Positions 7,384-15,275 of a DNA stretch of 21,530 nucleotides are shown here, one piece after another. The notes beneath the pieces are model-generated. The model saw nothing but the letters and a program-made list of their open reading frames with translations, was not told the DNA's origin and did no database searches. The DNA is taken from positions 1 through 21,530 of the forward strand of contig JBDREF010000403.1 in NCBI GenBank assembly GCA_043820045.1, given 5' to 3'. A program made the position numbers and the translations under genes. The stretch's first letter is position 1, and every line of letters starts with the position of its first letter. The DNA comes from JBDREF01 sp043820045 (GTDB lineage: Bacteria; Planctomycetota; Phycisphaerae; Sedimentisphaerales; Anaerobacaceae).

Positions 7384-10014
7384 TCATTCTCCGGCCGCTT
7401 CAAGGCGCACGTTATCCAAACCAATCCACGTTTCCCCGGAACTTGCATTGGAAAACTCGACGCCAATTCTGTGGCCGACCGATTCCGGAGTGTCTTTGGC
7501 TGAAAAGGACAGCGCATATTCCTGCATTGCATCAGTAAGCGTCGCTTCACTGGAGACAAGAGAAGCCCTTGTGCCGTTGTCATCATAATAGAGAGTCATC
7601 GCCAAAGTTGTGGCGGCCCAGGTAATCCTTGCATCCACTTTCAGCTCGAAAATATCGCCTTCGGCAATCGTATGGCCTGTCAACTGCCAAACAGATGGAT
7701 CGCTGCTCATAAGATAAGCGGTCCAGTCTCCATCAGTGGGCGTAAATCCGGTTTCCACGCCTGAGTCGGCACAGGGTCCGTCAGTGCTCCAGCCGGGGAC
7801 ATTGTCAAAGCCCTTCTGCTTTTCCGTGCCGGGCAGCTCGAAACTGGAGTTTTCTACTGCCACCGATTCCGGGCCTGATTGCTCCGGCTTGTTCAGTCGA
7901 ATATCATCGAAGTACATCTTGCCGGAACCACCCGCCTTCACATTGTCTTTGTCTCCCAAGCCAATCGAGATCGTATTGACGTTAGTCAGATCAATACCCT
8001 GGTCGGCGAACGCCTGTAACGGGATAATCCACTCGGTCCATTCTGCCGCTTGCGGCGCATCCGGATTGTCATGATAGACCGCCGCGGTGCCGTTCAGAGC
8101 GACAAACATCTGCTCTGAAGCGTTAGTCGGACCTCCGCGGAACCACAGCGACAATTCCGCAACGCCTTCCTCGGTCCAATCGCGCGGATAAACCAAGGTC
8201 AGTGTTGCCTCGGAATACTTGAGGTTGTTGTCGTAGAAATACGGCATCGCCTGGGCTCCACCGTGAACTACAGTCCGCTCGGCATAAGGAGGAAGCTCGT
8301 TGCCGACGAGCGCTCCGTTTGTCGTGGTTCCAAAACCATCTATCCACGACTCAAATATCCTGTTGCTGCCGGGATCCGGAGGGTCGATATCATTGTAGGA
8401 CTCGAAATCATCCACCAAAATGAAGTCGGCCGTCGTAAAGCTCCAGACAAGACCTTTGACCGTGCCTGTGCTATATACTGCATCGACGCGCCAGTAGTAG
8501 TCGCTGTGCCACGCGAGTTTTCCGGGGTCATAGCTCTCAGAACCAAGGGCTTTGTTGCCTTTGAACTCCGGCGAAGCCGTGTTGGCGCTGCGTACGGCCT
8601 CTTTGTCCGACCCGAAGTATATCTCGTGTGAAGCGGCACTATCTGCAGGTGTCCAGCCAAGTTTTGCAATCATTTGCACGTCCGCAGCCCCGTTGGCCGG
8701 CTGCGGGTTGCCCACGGCGCCGGGAGTTGTGAAGGTCCAGACCTGGCCTTTGTATGTGGCGACCGCGTCAAACTCATCGACTCGCCAGTAATAAACCTTC
8801 TCCGGTTCAAGGGGGCCCGGGCTATAAGTCGTCGTTCCCTGCGGCAGTCCACCGGTTGCGTTGTTTACCTCGTCGTAATTGTCGCCGAAATATACAGTGT
8901 GCAACTTTGCACCGAAGCCACCCGTCCAGCTAAGTACGGCGTTCGGATCCACAAATTCAGCGCCGTCAGCCGGGTCGGGGCTATATGCGGTCTTGGGTGG
9001 AACCGTGAAGCTCCAGACATCGCCTTTGTGTTTTGTGCCGTCGGCCTCGACCTCATCGATTCGCCAGTAGTAGGTCGTGCCCGGAACGAGGCCGTCGGGG
9101 TAAGGAAATCCGGGAAAACCGACGACGAAGTACGTCGCGCCCTGGTTGCCTCGGAATGTGTCGCCTGTTCCGTTGTTCACCTCGTCAAAATCCTCACCGA
9201 AGTAGATATCATGTGATACTGCGGCCTCATCCGGCGACCAACTGAGATTTGCCCATGTGTCCGTATGGTAGGCGCCGTCGGCCGGGTTGGGATTGTACGC
9301 CACTCCGGTCCACGCGGCGGCTAACGTGGTCTTGCCTGGGTTTGTGAGGTCGTAGTCCAGCAGGATCCGGCCGCCTCCGTCGTAAGCGGTGATTTGGCCG
9401 GCGTCAATAAAGCCCTGGATTGTCGCGGTCAGATCGCCTTCCAGGATCAATTTGCCATCGCCGACGTCTATCATGCCGGTGGGGGACATTCTGAGGCCGC
9501 CGCCGACGTTGAAAATACCGCCATGAAGGAATAGCTCTCCTTCCTTTCCGGTGGCCGTTGGAATGATCAATTCCCCGACGGTGACCGTACCTCCGGTCAT
9601 GATCCACGTACCCGAACCACCTCCCCATCCGAGTTCGAATTCATTGCCAACCGTTATGGTACCGCCGCTCATATTAAACGTGCCGTGCGAATTGGCTCCG
9701 TCACCCCACCAGACGTAGTCTGTCAGTTCAAGGGTCCCTCCGGTCATCGTCATCGTGGGCTCTCCCGCCGCCTCACAAGACAAGCCGTTGACCTTCGCAT
9801 CGATTCCATCCTGAATAACCGGGCCGTTTGGCGCTTTTGCGTACGGCACATCTATAAACACATTGTCGGCAACGTTTGGGACCTTGTTGAATTCCCAGTT
9901 CGTCGGAGTACTCCAAAGGTTGTTGCCGCCGCCTCTCCAGTGAACATCTGCAGCGTTGCCAACAGAGCCAATCATTAAAACAAGGCAGATCAGGTAGGCT
10001 GTTTTCTTGCACAT
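7384..10014 (-). CDS. large secreted modular protein: beta-helix coils, three Fn3-like modules, two binding-type beta domains
   Basis: 876 residues from ATG 10014, with a very strong AAGGAGGA site (plus 10021-10028). A signal peptide covers residues 1-22. Residues 85-190 hold about four coils of a TGGT/SGGT beta-helix repeat (TMTGGTLEL, NMSGGTITV, IMTGGTVTV, LHGGIFNVG). Three Fn3-like modules follow (about 240-338, 344-430, 435-528), each with 'YFG..' mid-module and 'YYWR(V/I)D' near the end. Residues 530-708 start with VDDFESYND and end with MYFDDIRL, a jelly-roll-like domain common in Phycisphaerae. Residues 715-873 form a second such domain (NSSFELPG to GLDNVRLE). No catalytic motif, dockerin, PEP-CTERM or LPXTG anchor is visible. 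It probably binds a polysaccharide or matrix outside the cell. It is the first gene of a likely unit with the pseudopilin and the glycosidase-like gene. Confidence 0.9.
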   Translation of the reverse strand: MCKKTAYLICLVLMIGSVGNAADVHWRGGGNNLWSTPTNWEFNKVPNVADNVFIDVPYAKAPNGPVIQDGIDAKVNGLSCEAAGEPTMTMTGGTLELTDYVWWGDGANSHGTFNMSGGTITVGNEFELGWGGGSGTWIMTGGTVTVGELIIPTATGKEGELFLHGGIFNVGGGLRMSPTGMIDVGDGKLILEGDLTATIQGFIDAGQITAYDGGGRILLDYDLTNPGKTTLAAAWTGVAYNPNPADGAYHTDTWANLSWSPDEAAVSHDIYFGEDFDEVNNGTGDTFRGNQGATYFVVGFPGFPYPDGLVPGTTYYWRIDEVEADGTKHKGDVWSFTVPPKTAYSPDPADGAEFVDPNAVLSWTGGFGAKLHTVYFGDNYDEVNNATGGLPQGTTTYSPGPLEPEKVYYWRVDEFDAVATYKGQVWTFTTPGAVGNPQPANGAADVQMIAKLGWTPADSAASHEIYFGSDKEAVRSANTASPEFKGNKALGSESYDPGKLAWHSDYYWRVDAVYSTGTVKGLVWSFTTADFILVDDFESYNDIDPPDPGSNRIFESWIDGFGTTTNGALVGNELPPYAERTVVHGGAQAMPYFYDNNLKYSEATLTLVYPRDWTEEGVAELSLWFRGGPTNASEQMFVALNGTAAVYHDNPDAPQAAEWTEWIIPLQAFADQGIDLTNVNTISIGLGDKDNVKAGGSGKMYFDDIRLNKPEQSGPESVAVENSSFELPGTEKQKGFDNVPGWSTDGPCADSGVETGFTPTDGDWTAYLMSSDPSVWQLTGHTIAEGDIFELKVDARITWAATTLAMTLYYDDNGTRASLVSSEATLTDAMQEYALSFSAKDTPESVGHRIGVEFSNASSGETWIGLDNVRLEAAGE

Positions 10015-10020
10015 AATTAA

Positions 10021-10028
10021 TCCTCCTT
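10021..10028 (-). promoter_or_regulatory. strong ribosome binding site fixing the start at 10014
   Basis: The minus strand reads AAGGAGGA, a near-perfect anti-16S match, ending six bases before ATG 10014. It rules out in-frame upstream starts as far as 10110, which would put about 32 residues before the signal peptide. Confidence 0.8.
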
Positions 10029-10264
10029 CAAAATGAAACAATATGTGACAATTCCTATGTTCATGAAATTTCTCCACGGCAGTCTCATTGCGATCTGCCG
10101 CTACTTCCATCCGCCAAAGCGCTGAGACTGAAAGCTGGAGAAAAATCCTGTCTTCAAAACACGCAGTTGCGATGGTCCTGGATGTCGTCCATCTCTCATT
10201 GTTACATGCCTCCAGAGAAGCCGCCTGCCGGAGAATCGAGAATGTGCAGGCCGTTCCTATAATA

Positions 10265-10294
10265 TATCTACCATATTAGCCGTCCCCGCGTCAA
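10265..10294 (-). promoter_or_regulatory. candidate promoter for the large modular protein gene
   Basis: On the minus strand, TTGACG (plus 10289-10294) is followed after 18 bases by TAGATA (plus 10265-10270) in an AT-rich stretch with several overlapping -10-like hexamers. It would imply a leader of about 245 bases. The -35 box is good and the -10 box is poor. Confidence 0.3.
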
Positions 10295-10348
10295 GCAGAA
10301 ACTCGAAAAGGTATGCGCCTGCTCTCTATGTTGATCGCTGTTTACGGC

Positions 10349-10367
10349 CCAAAATCCGACATTTTGG
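10349..10367 (-). terminator. hairpin directly after the HAD phosphatase gene
   Basis: CCAAAAT and ATTTTGG form a perfect 7-bp stem around a 5-base loop, ending three bases beyond the stop codon of the minus-strand gene. No U-tract follows, so it may be a transcript-end stabiliser and not an intrinsic terminator. Confidence 0.35.
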
Positions 10368-10369
10368 CC

Positions 10370-11080
10370 TCAATCCTGACTTGTCAGTAATCGTGTAAAG
10401 TCGTCAGCTCTCAGCTTGGCCAGGCTCTCGACGATAACATCTGCTCTTGTCAACGCCGCCCGGTCCCTGGTGGTCGTAACTGCCACGACGGCCATTCCGG
10501 CGGCTTTGGCGGCATCGACTCCCTGAACCGCATCCTCCACAACCACGCAGCGGTCCGGCGGCAGAGCAAGTTTCCGGGCGGCTTTGAGAAACGTGTCCGG
10601 TGCGGGCTTGCCGGCGGTGACTTCCTCACCTGCGACGCAGGCATCGAAGTAGCCGCGGACTTGCACACGTTCCAAAACGAGATCCAAGTTGGCTCTCGGT
10701 GCCGAAGAGCCGACTGCCAGGAGAAAACCGTTGTCCTTCAAGTCATCGAGCAATCTCTGTGCTCCACCCGAGAGGGTCAATTGGTCTGCGACAAGTTCCC
10801 GGTAGCGCTGCTCCTTCCAATCGCCGAGCCGGTCAATCTCATCCTGGGGGGCTTCTCGGCCGAGCAGCATGGGGATTATCTGGTAGTTCTGCATCCCGAA
10901 CGTGCTGTAGAAGAACTCATCCGACATGTTGAAACCTTCCTTTTCGGCCAGGTCGTACCAGGATTGTTTGTGGGCCCAGCCGGTGTCAACCAGCACGCCG
11001 TCCATGTCAAAGATAACGCCTTTGTGGTTATTGGCTGAATCCATACGCTTCAGTACCTCGATCATCTGTAGAGAATCCAT
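10370..11080 (-). CDS. HAD-superfamily hydrolase, beta-phosphoglucomutase/phosphatase-like
   Basis: 236 residues from ATG 11080; ATGs at residues 6 and 13 are also possible starts and no ribosome site clearly decides. Motif I is FDMDGVLVDT, with nucleophile D25 and acid/base D27. Motif II is S125 in VGSSAPRAN, motif III is K158 in AGKPAPDTF, and motif IV is E182-D183 in VVEDAVQG. The four-helix C1 cap lies between about 32 and 100. This is the PgmB/YcjU-like subclass, cytosolic, acting on sugar phosphates either as a mutase (beta-glucose 1-phosphate to 6-phosphate) or as a phosphatase. It is transcribed divergently from a secreted glycosidase-like gene, which fits handling of sugars released from that glycan. 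Exact substrate unknown. Confidence 0.92.
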   Translation of the reverse strand: MDSLQMIEVLKRMDSANNHKGVIFDMDGVLVDTGWAHKQSWYDLAEKEGFNMSDEFFYSTFGMQNYQIIPMLLGREAPQDEIDRLGDWKEQRYRELVADQLTLSGGAQRLLDDLKDNGFLLAVGSSAPRANLDLVLERVQVRGYFDACVAGEEVTAGKPAPDTFLKAARKLALPPDRCVVVEDAVQGVDAAKAAGMAVVAVTTTRDRAALTRADVIVESLAKLRADDFTRLLTSQD

Positions 11081-11110
11081 CGTGGAAATTCTCTGTTTGT
11101 CAGATGTTCG

Positions 11111-11138
11111 ATTGTAGCCATTGCATGAATCAAGTCAA
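11111..11138 (-). promoter_or_regulatory. sigma70-type promoter for the HAD gene
   Basis: The minus strand has TTGACT (plus 11133-11138), a 16-base spacer, and TACAAT (plus 11111-11116). Both boxes match consensus at five of six positions. Predicted leader is about 25 bases. Confidence 0.55.
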
Positions 11139-11171
11139 GAATGGAGAGATTATGTGCAGTTGCTTGACTTG
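11131..11171. promoter_or_regulatory. 9-bp inverted repeat spanning two divergent -35 boxes
   Basis: CAAGTCAAG (11131-11139) and CTTGACTTG (11163-11171) are perfect inverted copies separated by 23 bases. The TTGACT of each divergent promoter candidate sits in one arm. It may be an operator for a dimeric regulator, or only two similar -35 boxes facing away from each other. Confidence 0.4.
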
Positions 11172-11192
11172 GCGTGCAAATCTTAAGACAAT
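11164..11192 (+). promoter_or_regulatory. candidate promoter for the lone glycosidase-like gene
   Basis: TTGACT (11164-11169), a 17-base spacer and GACAAT (11187-11192) lie about 55 bases before the GTG start at 11248. The -10 box matches four of six consensus positions. Confidence 0.42.
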
Positions 11193-11233
11193 TCTGTTTG
11201 TTAGCGTTTCTATATACCGGTTTGCAGCATAGA

Positions 11234-11240
11234 AAGAGGG
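11234..11240 (+). promoter_or_regulatory. ribosome binding site supporting a GTG start
   Basis: AAGAGGG lies seven bases before GTG 11248. That start opens directly into a signal peptide, and no in-frame ATG precedes that leader. Confidence 0.65.
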
Positions 11241-11247
11241 CCAGAAA

Positions 11248-12396
11248 GTGCGAAGTAGTATTGCGGCGGTATTACTATTGGGAGTCTGTATCAGTTGCGG
11301 CCAGCCCAAACATGCAACGGCCGGAGCGGTTGGACAGAACGCTCGAAGACAATTGCGGGATATCGTAGGCGTCACGCACGTCGATGGTAAGTACTATCTG
11401 ACCGAGGAAGATTTCCTGAACGAGGGGGCCGGCCAGATTCTGGCTTTGGGCTCAAGGGTGATCAAGGTCTGGTTTCATAACCCGCGGAAGTCATACTCAT
11501 TCAATTCGCAATGGCCGGACATGGATAGTCTGGTGGACATCGCGAAGTCACCTTATTTCAGAAAACTCTTCGACAAGCCTTTTACCACGTACATCATGAT
11601 GTGCTTTTCGACGGGGAGAGATGCCGCGTATTGGAGACATGGCATTACCGACGAGCAAAAGCTGGATGAGCAGCGGCAGTTTTATGAACTGGCGAAGTAT
11701 CTGCTGATTACGTACAAGGGAACGGGTAAAACTTTCATCCTGCAGCACTGGGAAGGAGACTGGCTTATTCGCGGCAATTACGACAGGAACGCCGACCCGA
11801 CGCCGGAAGCGGTAGATGGAATGGTTGAGTGGCTAAATGCCCGGCAGGCGGGGGTCACTCAGGCCAGAGAAGAAGTTGGCCAAGATGGCGTTCGGGTCTA
11901 TCACGCGGCCGAGGTTAACCGCGTCGTCGCCTCCATGAAAGAGGGCAAGCCTAATCTTGTGAACAAAGTGTTGCCTCGTACGAAGCTTGATCTGGTTTCG
12001 TATTCGGCCTGGGATTCGACGGCCGAATATTCGGATAATCCACAGGTGTTGCGCGAGGCGCTGGATTACATAGCGACAAATATGCCCGACAGTCCCGACT
12101 TCGGGAATCGCAATGTTTACGTGGGCGAGTTCGGCATGCCGGAGAACAAATTCCCGGCCGAGAGGATCCGAAAAGTGATTCCTGGGGTAGTAGAAACTGC
12201 TCTCGACTGGGGATGTCCCTACATAGTCTATTGGCAACTGTACTGCAATGAGCTGCAGGATCCCAAACAAACATCGCCAGTAAGCAGCAACGATACCGTC
12301 CGTGGTTTCTGGCTGATACGCCCGGACGGCTCAAAGGCCTGGACATGGGACTATTTCCACGGGCTGCTGAATTCAGGCGAGAACAAGATGCCCTGA
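11248..12396 (+). CDS. exported glycosidase-like protein (TIM barrel), family not recognised
   Basis: 382 residues with a GTG start supported by AAGAGGG seven bases upstream. The leader (RSSIAAVLLLGVCISCGQ) is hydrophobic and has cysteines at 14 and 17, but the lipobox is not canonical, so lipoprotein status is uncertain. Two acidic motifs stand out: E169 in LQHWEGDW and E294 in VYVGEFGMPE. They are 125 residues apart, with W329 in YIVYWQLY near the expected end of strand 8. This pattern fits the acid/base and nucleophile of clan GH-A retaining glycosidases. A SYSAWDS segment near 251 resembles a strand-6 end. It is divergent from a HAD phosphatase and convergent with the GH172-like gene. I do not recognise a specific GH family; it may be a known one at low identity. 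Confidence 0.82.
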   Translation: MRSSIAAVLLLGVCISCGQPKHATAGAVGQNARRQLRDIVGVTHVDGKYYLTEEDFLNEGAGQILALGSRVIKVWFHNPRKSYSFNSQWPDMDSLVDIAKSPYFRKLFDKPFTTYIMMCFSTGRDAAYWRHGITDEQKLDEQRQFYELAKYLLITYKGTGKTFILQHWEGDWLIRGNYDRNADPTPEAVDGMVEWLNARQAGVTQAREEVGQDGVRVYHAAEVNRVVASMKEGKPNLVNKVLPRTKLDLVSYSAWDSTAEYSDNPQVLREALDYIATNMPDSPDFGNRNVYVGEFGMPENKFPAERIRKVIPGVVETALDWGCPYIVYWQLYCNELQDPKQTSPVSSNDTVRGFWLIRPDGSKAWTWDYFHGLLNSGENKMP

Positions 12397-12434
12397 CATT
12401 CGAGCCGCATCATGTTTGCAGCAGGAAGTGAAGC

Positions 12435-13943
12435 TCAGTTCAGAATGTAATAATACACCAGCGACGAATAATTGGCCGGCGTATCGTTATGATTGCCGTG
12501 TTCGGTGGAAATTGTTATCGATTTTTCAAAGTGAATCTTACCCGGCCAGAAACGATAGACGGTAGTTGACCCGTTTACCTGCCCGAAGACGTCGATCAGG
12601 CCTTCCGTCTTCGGCTGACCGAACAGGGGCAGGGAGTAAGGATTTGTCAGCCAGAAAGTGGACCAGCCGCCCTGGTATTCATCTTCGTGGCCCGTGCCGT
12701 GGAAGCGGGGCTTTTCTTCGCCGTCGATGTAGATGCGCATGTCGCCTTCCCACCAGCGTTTTCTGTCGGGCTTGACGGGTTCTACTGTCATAACCTGCCC
12801 GACGACCGCGCCGGTACCTTTATAGTCGAACAGGACATAGTCTTCGGTTTCGACTATAGGCCAGGCCTTGTTGTACCTGGCGCCGAAGTATCCGATTCTT
12901 GCACCCATTTGTTCTCTCGGCAATTGGTGCGTGTAACCGATCTCGCAGAAGAATTCTCCGCCGGATTCATAACTCCTGTTCATAAGCGTTATTCGTATGG
13001 CCTTCCTGAAGGGAATCGGGAAATAGCAGTAATACGTTCCGGAACTCGACATGCCCACGAACAGACCCCTGACATCAGCTTCGCCGAGCCCGGATCCGAA
13101 GAACGGACCGATGGGCACATCCACCGCGGGCTGCGCCTGGTTGTCATAGAAAATCCTCAGGAAAATATGGTTAAGATTATAAGCACTCGGGGCGTAGAGA
13201 GGATTTATCCTGATGTATTGCACTGTCCCGGCATCGTCCGATGAAAAGAGTTCTTCTTCCGGATTTTCTCCGCGCGCCGCGGCGGCGAGTAAGATAGTCT
13301 TGCGAGTTTCCTGCATGTCTTCGACGGTTGGTTTCGGATCGCTGCCGCAGCGTTGAAAGATGTTTATCAGCCGTGAATAATCCTGCCGGTCAGTCCAGGA
13401 TGCCGGCGAGATGTTCTTATAGAGTTGATAATAGATGTTGTAGAAGCCGACGGTCTTTTCCGTTGTGATTTTGAGATGTTTGGCGAACGGCACCGGCGCC
13501 GAGCAGCTAAAGCCTCCACTGGATATGAAAGAGTGAGTCACCAGCGGATAGATGAAAGGCCGGTGTTGGCCGTTGAAGAATTCCACTGCTTCGCATTCGA
13601 TCCGCGGGTCCGTCTCGCCGTCGAAGTAGAACCGTATCTTGCCCCAGTGCAAATTGCGCCCGCTGCCGGTAAACCAGAAGTTGTAAATGCACCCGGGGCC
13701 GTCTTGCTCAAATATGACGTGCTCGCCTTTATCATCGATGTATAATTGAGAGTACGTCCCTCGAAAACCGTCGTCGTTGCCGCCCGTGCGATCGTAGCTG
13801 GAAAGGTAAAATGAATCGACGTTGTGATATATCTGCGGCAACAATGACAAATCGCCATAGAATTCCAACCCGGCCGGCTGACCATGAACACTGCAGATAA
13901 ACGCAATTGAGAAGGCGATGACAATCGAGATTCTTTTGCACAT
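12435..13943 (-). CDS. secreted DUF2961 protein (GH172 family-like)
   Basis: 502 residues from ATG 13943, with AGGTGA just upstream on the minus strand. A Sec signal peptide covers 1-21. The body has the DUF2961 landmarks: TGGNDDGFRGTY near 53, EQDGPGCIYNFWFTG near 79, RFYFDGE at 104-110 with PRIE soon after, VDVPIGPFFG at 274-283, WWEGDMRIYIDGE at 397-409 and GTGHEDEYQGGW at 416-427. DUF2961 proteins fold as two jelly rolls and make up GH172, whose characterised members act on alpha-D-fructofuranosides and alpha-D-arabinofuranosides. E330 and E334 lie in the GGEFFCEIGY stretch and are candidate catalytic acids, though I cannot align them here. It converges with the lone glycosidase-like gene and diverges from the second DUF1080 gene. 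The family is firm; the actual sugar is not. Confidence 0.9.
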   Translation of the reverse strand: MCKRISIVIAFSIAFICSVHGQPAGLEFYGDLSLLPQIYHNVDSFYLSSYDRTGGNDDGFRGTYSQLYIDDKGEHVIFEQDGPGCIYNFWFTGSGRNLHWGKIRFYFDGETDPRIECEAVEFFNGQHRPFIYPLVTHSFISSGGFSCSAPVPFAKHLKITTEKTVGFYNIYYQLYKNISPASWTDRQDYSRLINIFQRCGSDPKPTVEDMQETRKTILLAAAARGENPEEELFSSDDAGTVQYIRINPLYAPSAYNLNHIFLRIFYDNQAQPAVDVPIGPFFGSGLGEADVRGLFVGMSSSGTYYCYFPIPFRKAIRITLMNRSYESGGEFFCEIGYTHQLPREQMGARIGYFGARYNKAWPIVETEDYVLFDYKGTGAVVGQVMTVEPVKPDRKRWWEGDMRIYIDGEEKPRFHGTGHEDEYQGGWSTFWLTNPYSLPLFGQPKTEGLIDVFGQVNGSTTVYRFWPGKIHFEKSITISTEHGNHNDTPANYSSLVYYYILN

Positions 13944-14225
13944 GTTTCACCTGTCATTTTATATTTTGGCGTGCTTGTTTACTTATTTGACTTTACTGAG
14001 CCCCAGCATACCAAATCCAGCCCCAAGTGCAACCAGTCTTGTTGTTCTCAGTGTGGAGTTCTCTGAAATTTCCGGGCAAAAACAGCTTGTTCAAATTTAC
14101 AAAATGGATAAGATGATTTCGGCCAAGCTCGTGGTTTCTGGAATAGTTGTTGCCAAGACAAATTTGTGGGAGATTCAGCATTCGTTTGTATGCCTCGTAA
14201 CACAGGCAAGAAAGGAGAACAGCTT
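13944..14225. other. 282-base divergent intergenic region
   Basis: This separates the DUF2961 gene (minus) from the DUF1080 gene (plus). On the plus side TTGTTC (14087-14092) and TAAGAT (14109-14114) are 16 bases apart and could be a weak promoter. AAGGAG at 14212-14217 serves ATG 14226. On the minus side an AT-rich TATAAA lies close to the start but has no good -35 partner. An open plus-strand frame crosses the gap but looks non-coding. Confidence 0.45.
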
Positions 14226-15200
14226 ATGAATCGTTCTGTGAGCTTCAAATGTTTTGTTTGTCTGATTGAGTTGGTTTGTTCGGCGAGTTGTCTTTGGGCT
14301 AAGTCTTTTATGGGCCAGTACAGAGGGACGTTCTATCCCGACAATAAGGTCACGATGAATGCGACCGCCCAGGTTGTGGACGAGGGCCAGGGCGACTATC
14401 GTGTTGTCATTCATGCCGACTCGGACGAGCCCGCGCAGGACGGTGCCCACATTGAAATATACGGCAGGGAGTTCGGCCCTGATAAAGTGTATCTTTCATC
14501 GCGTGCCGGCGGGTACGACTGGCGCGGGCAGATCGAGAACGGGCACCTGACTGCCGCGAGTGGCTACGGACAACACTTTGAGTTGGATATGATAGAAAGC
14601 AAATCACCCCGGGCGGGCGCTAAACCTCCGCAGGGGGCCGTTGTTTTGCTCCCCTTCGAGCCCCGAGTCAAGCCGGATACGAGTGGATGGATAAATCCCG
14701 AATGGAAGGCCCTGGACAATGGCGTCATGCAGTGTGCTCCCCGCAAAGGATCGAATAAGACCAAACAGGAGTTCACCGACATCAAGCAACTCCACGTCGA
14801 ATTCAAGCTTCCGCTCGAACCTAACGGGCGCGGTCAGGGCCGGGCCAACAGCGGTGTGTATGTGCTCGATGCGTATGAGGTGCAGATACTGGATTCGTTC
14901 GGGCTTGTGCACACTTCCGGCGATTGCGGCGGTATTTACAATCTCGCCCGCGCCAAAGTCAACGCGTGCCTGCCCCCGGAAACATGGCAGACGTATGATA
15001 TTACTTTCCGCGCGCCCCGGTTGGACGAAAATGGCAAAGCGAAAGAGTTGCCGCGAATTACCGTGATTCATAACGGCGTGAAAATCCATGACAACCTGGA
15101 AATTCCGGGTTCGAGACATCGAGCCAAAGGCCCTATTCAGCTTCAGGACCATGGGCATGACATCCAGTTCAGGAATATCTGGCTCGTTGAGGGACAATGA
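14226..15200 (+). CDS. secreted DUF1080 (3-keto-disaccharide hydrolase-like) protein with an N-terminal beta domain
   Basis: 324 residues from ATG 14226, with AAGGAG at 14212-14217; an in-frame ATG at 14166 would precede the signal peptide by 20 residues. Residues 1-26 are a signal peptide unusually rich in cysteine. Residues 28-125 are a small domain I do not recognise (QYRGTFYP, ADVIH-like strands, YDWRGQIENG). Residues 155-322 are the DUF1080 (PF06439) sandwich: QLHVEFKLP, NSGVYVLDAYEVQILDSFG, ETWQTYDITFRAP, GPIQLQDHGHDIQFRNIWL. DUF1080 enzymes cleave 3-keto-glycosides; this is the second one in the window and differs clearly from the esterase-linked copy. It diverges from the DUF2961 gene and converges with GH2. 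Substrate unknown. Confidence 0.91.
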   Translation: MNRSVSFKCFVCLIELVCSASCLWAKSFMGQYRGTFYPDNKVTMNATAQVVDEGQGDYRVVIHADSDEPAQDGAHIEIYGREFGPDKVYLSSRAGGYDWRGQIENGHLTAASGYGQHFELDMIESKSPRAGAKPPQGAVVLLPFEPRVKPDTSGWINPEWKALDNGVMQCAPRKGSNKTKQEFTDIKQLHVEFKLPLEPNGRGQGRANSGVYVLDAYEVQILDSFGLVHTSGDCGGIYNLARAKVNACLPPETWQTYDITFRAPRLDENGKAKELPRITVIHNGVKIHDNLEIPGSRHRAKGPIQLQDHGHDIQFRNIWLVEGQ

Positions 15201-15275
15201 ACCCTATGTGGTGGAAAGACTTCAGAATTGCCCGTTGAGAGTTACTTCCACTGGCTGCTTTTTCACCGGCGTCCA

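Larger units (their letters stand above)
10015..10369. other. 355-base intergenic region with no supported gene
   Basis: This is the only gap above 300 bases. It carries the ribosome site of the modular protein gene, a possible distant promoter (10265-10294), and a 6-bp GCCTGC/GCAGGC stem in the presumed leader. A hairpin lies next to the stop of the HAD gene (10349-10367). Short open frames inside it have neither a ribosome site nor recognisable content. No riboswitch class was recognised. Confidence 0.6.

Noticed and set aside
8480..9085. Near-identical DNA segments (GCCAGTA.TA) as a possible repeat array or CRISPR
   Set aside because: They encode the YYWR(V/I)D strand of three homologous protein modules, are about 290 bases apart, and are in frame within one gene.
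10015..10369. Riboswitch in the long leader of the modular protein gene
   Set aside because: No conserved core of a known class could be seen; only one short stem with a 17-base loop is present.
13918..14229. 103-codon open frame with a hydrophobic start, crossing the DUF2961-DUF1080 gap
   Set aside because: It overlaps both neighbouring gene starts, has no ribosome site, and its composition is not protein-like after the first 30 residues.
15210..15251. GTGGAA/TTCCAC inverted repeat between the convergent DUF1080 and GH2 genes as a two-way terminator
   Set aside because: The stem is only 6 bp with a loop of nearly 30 bases and no T-run on either side.
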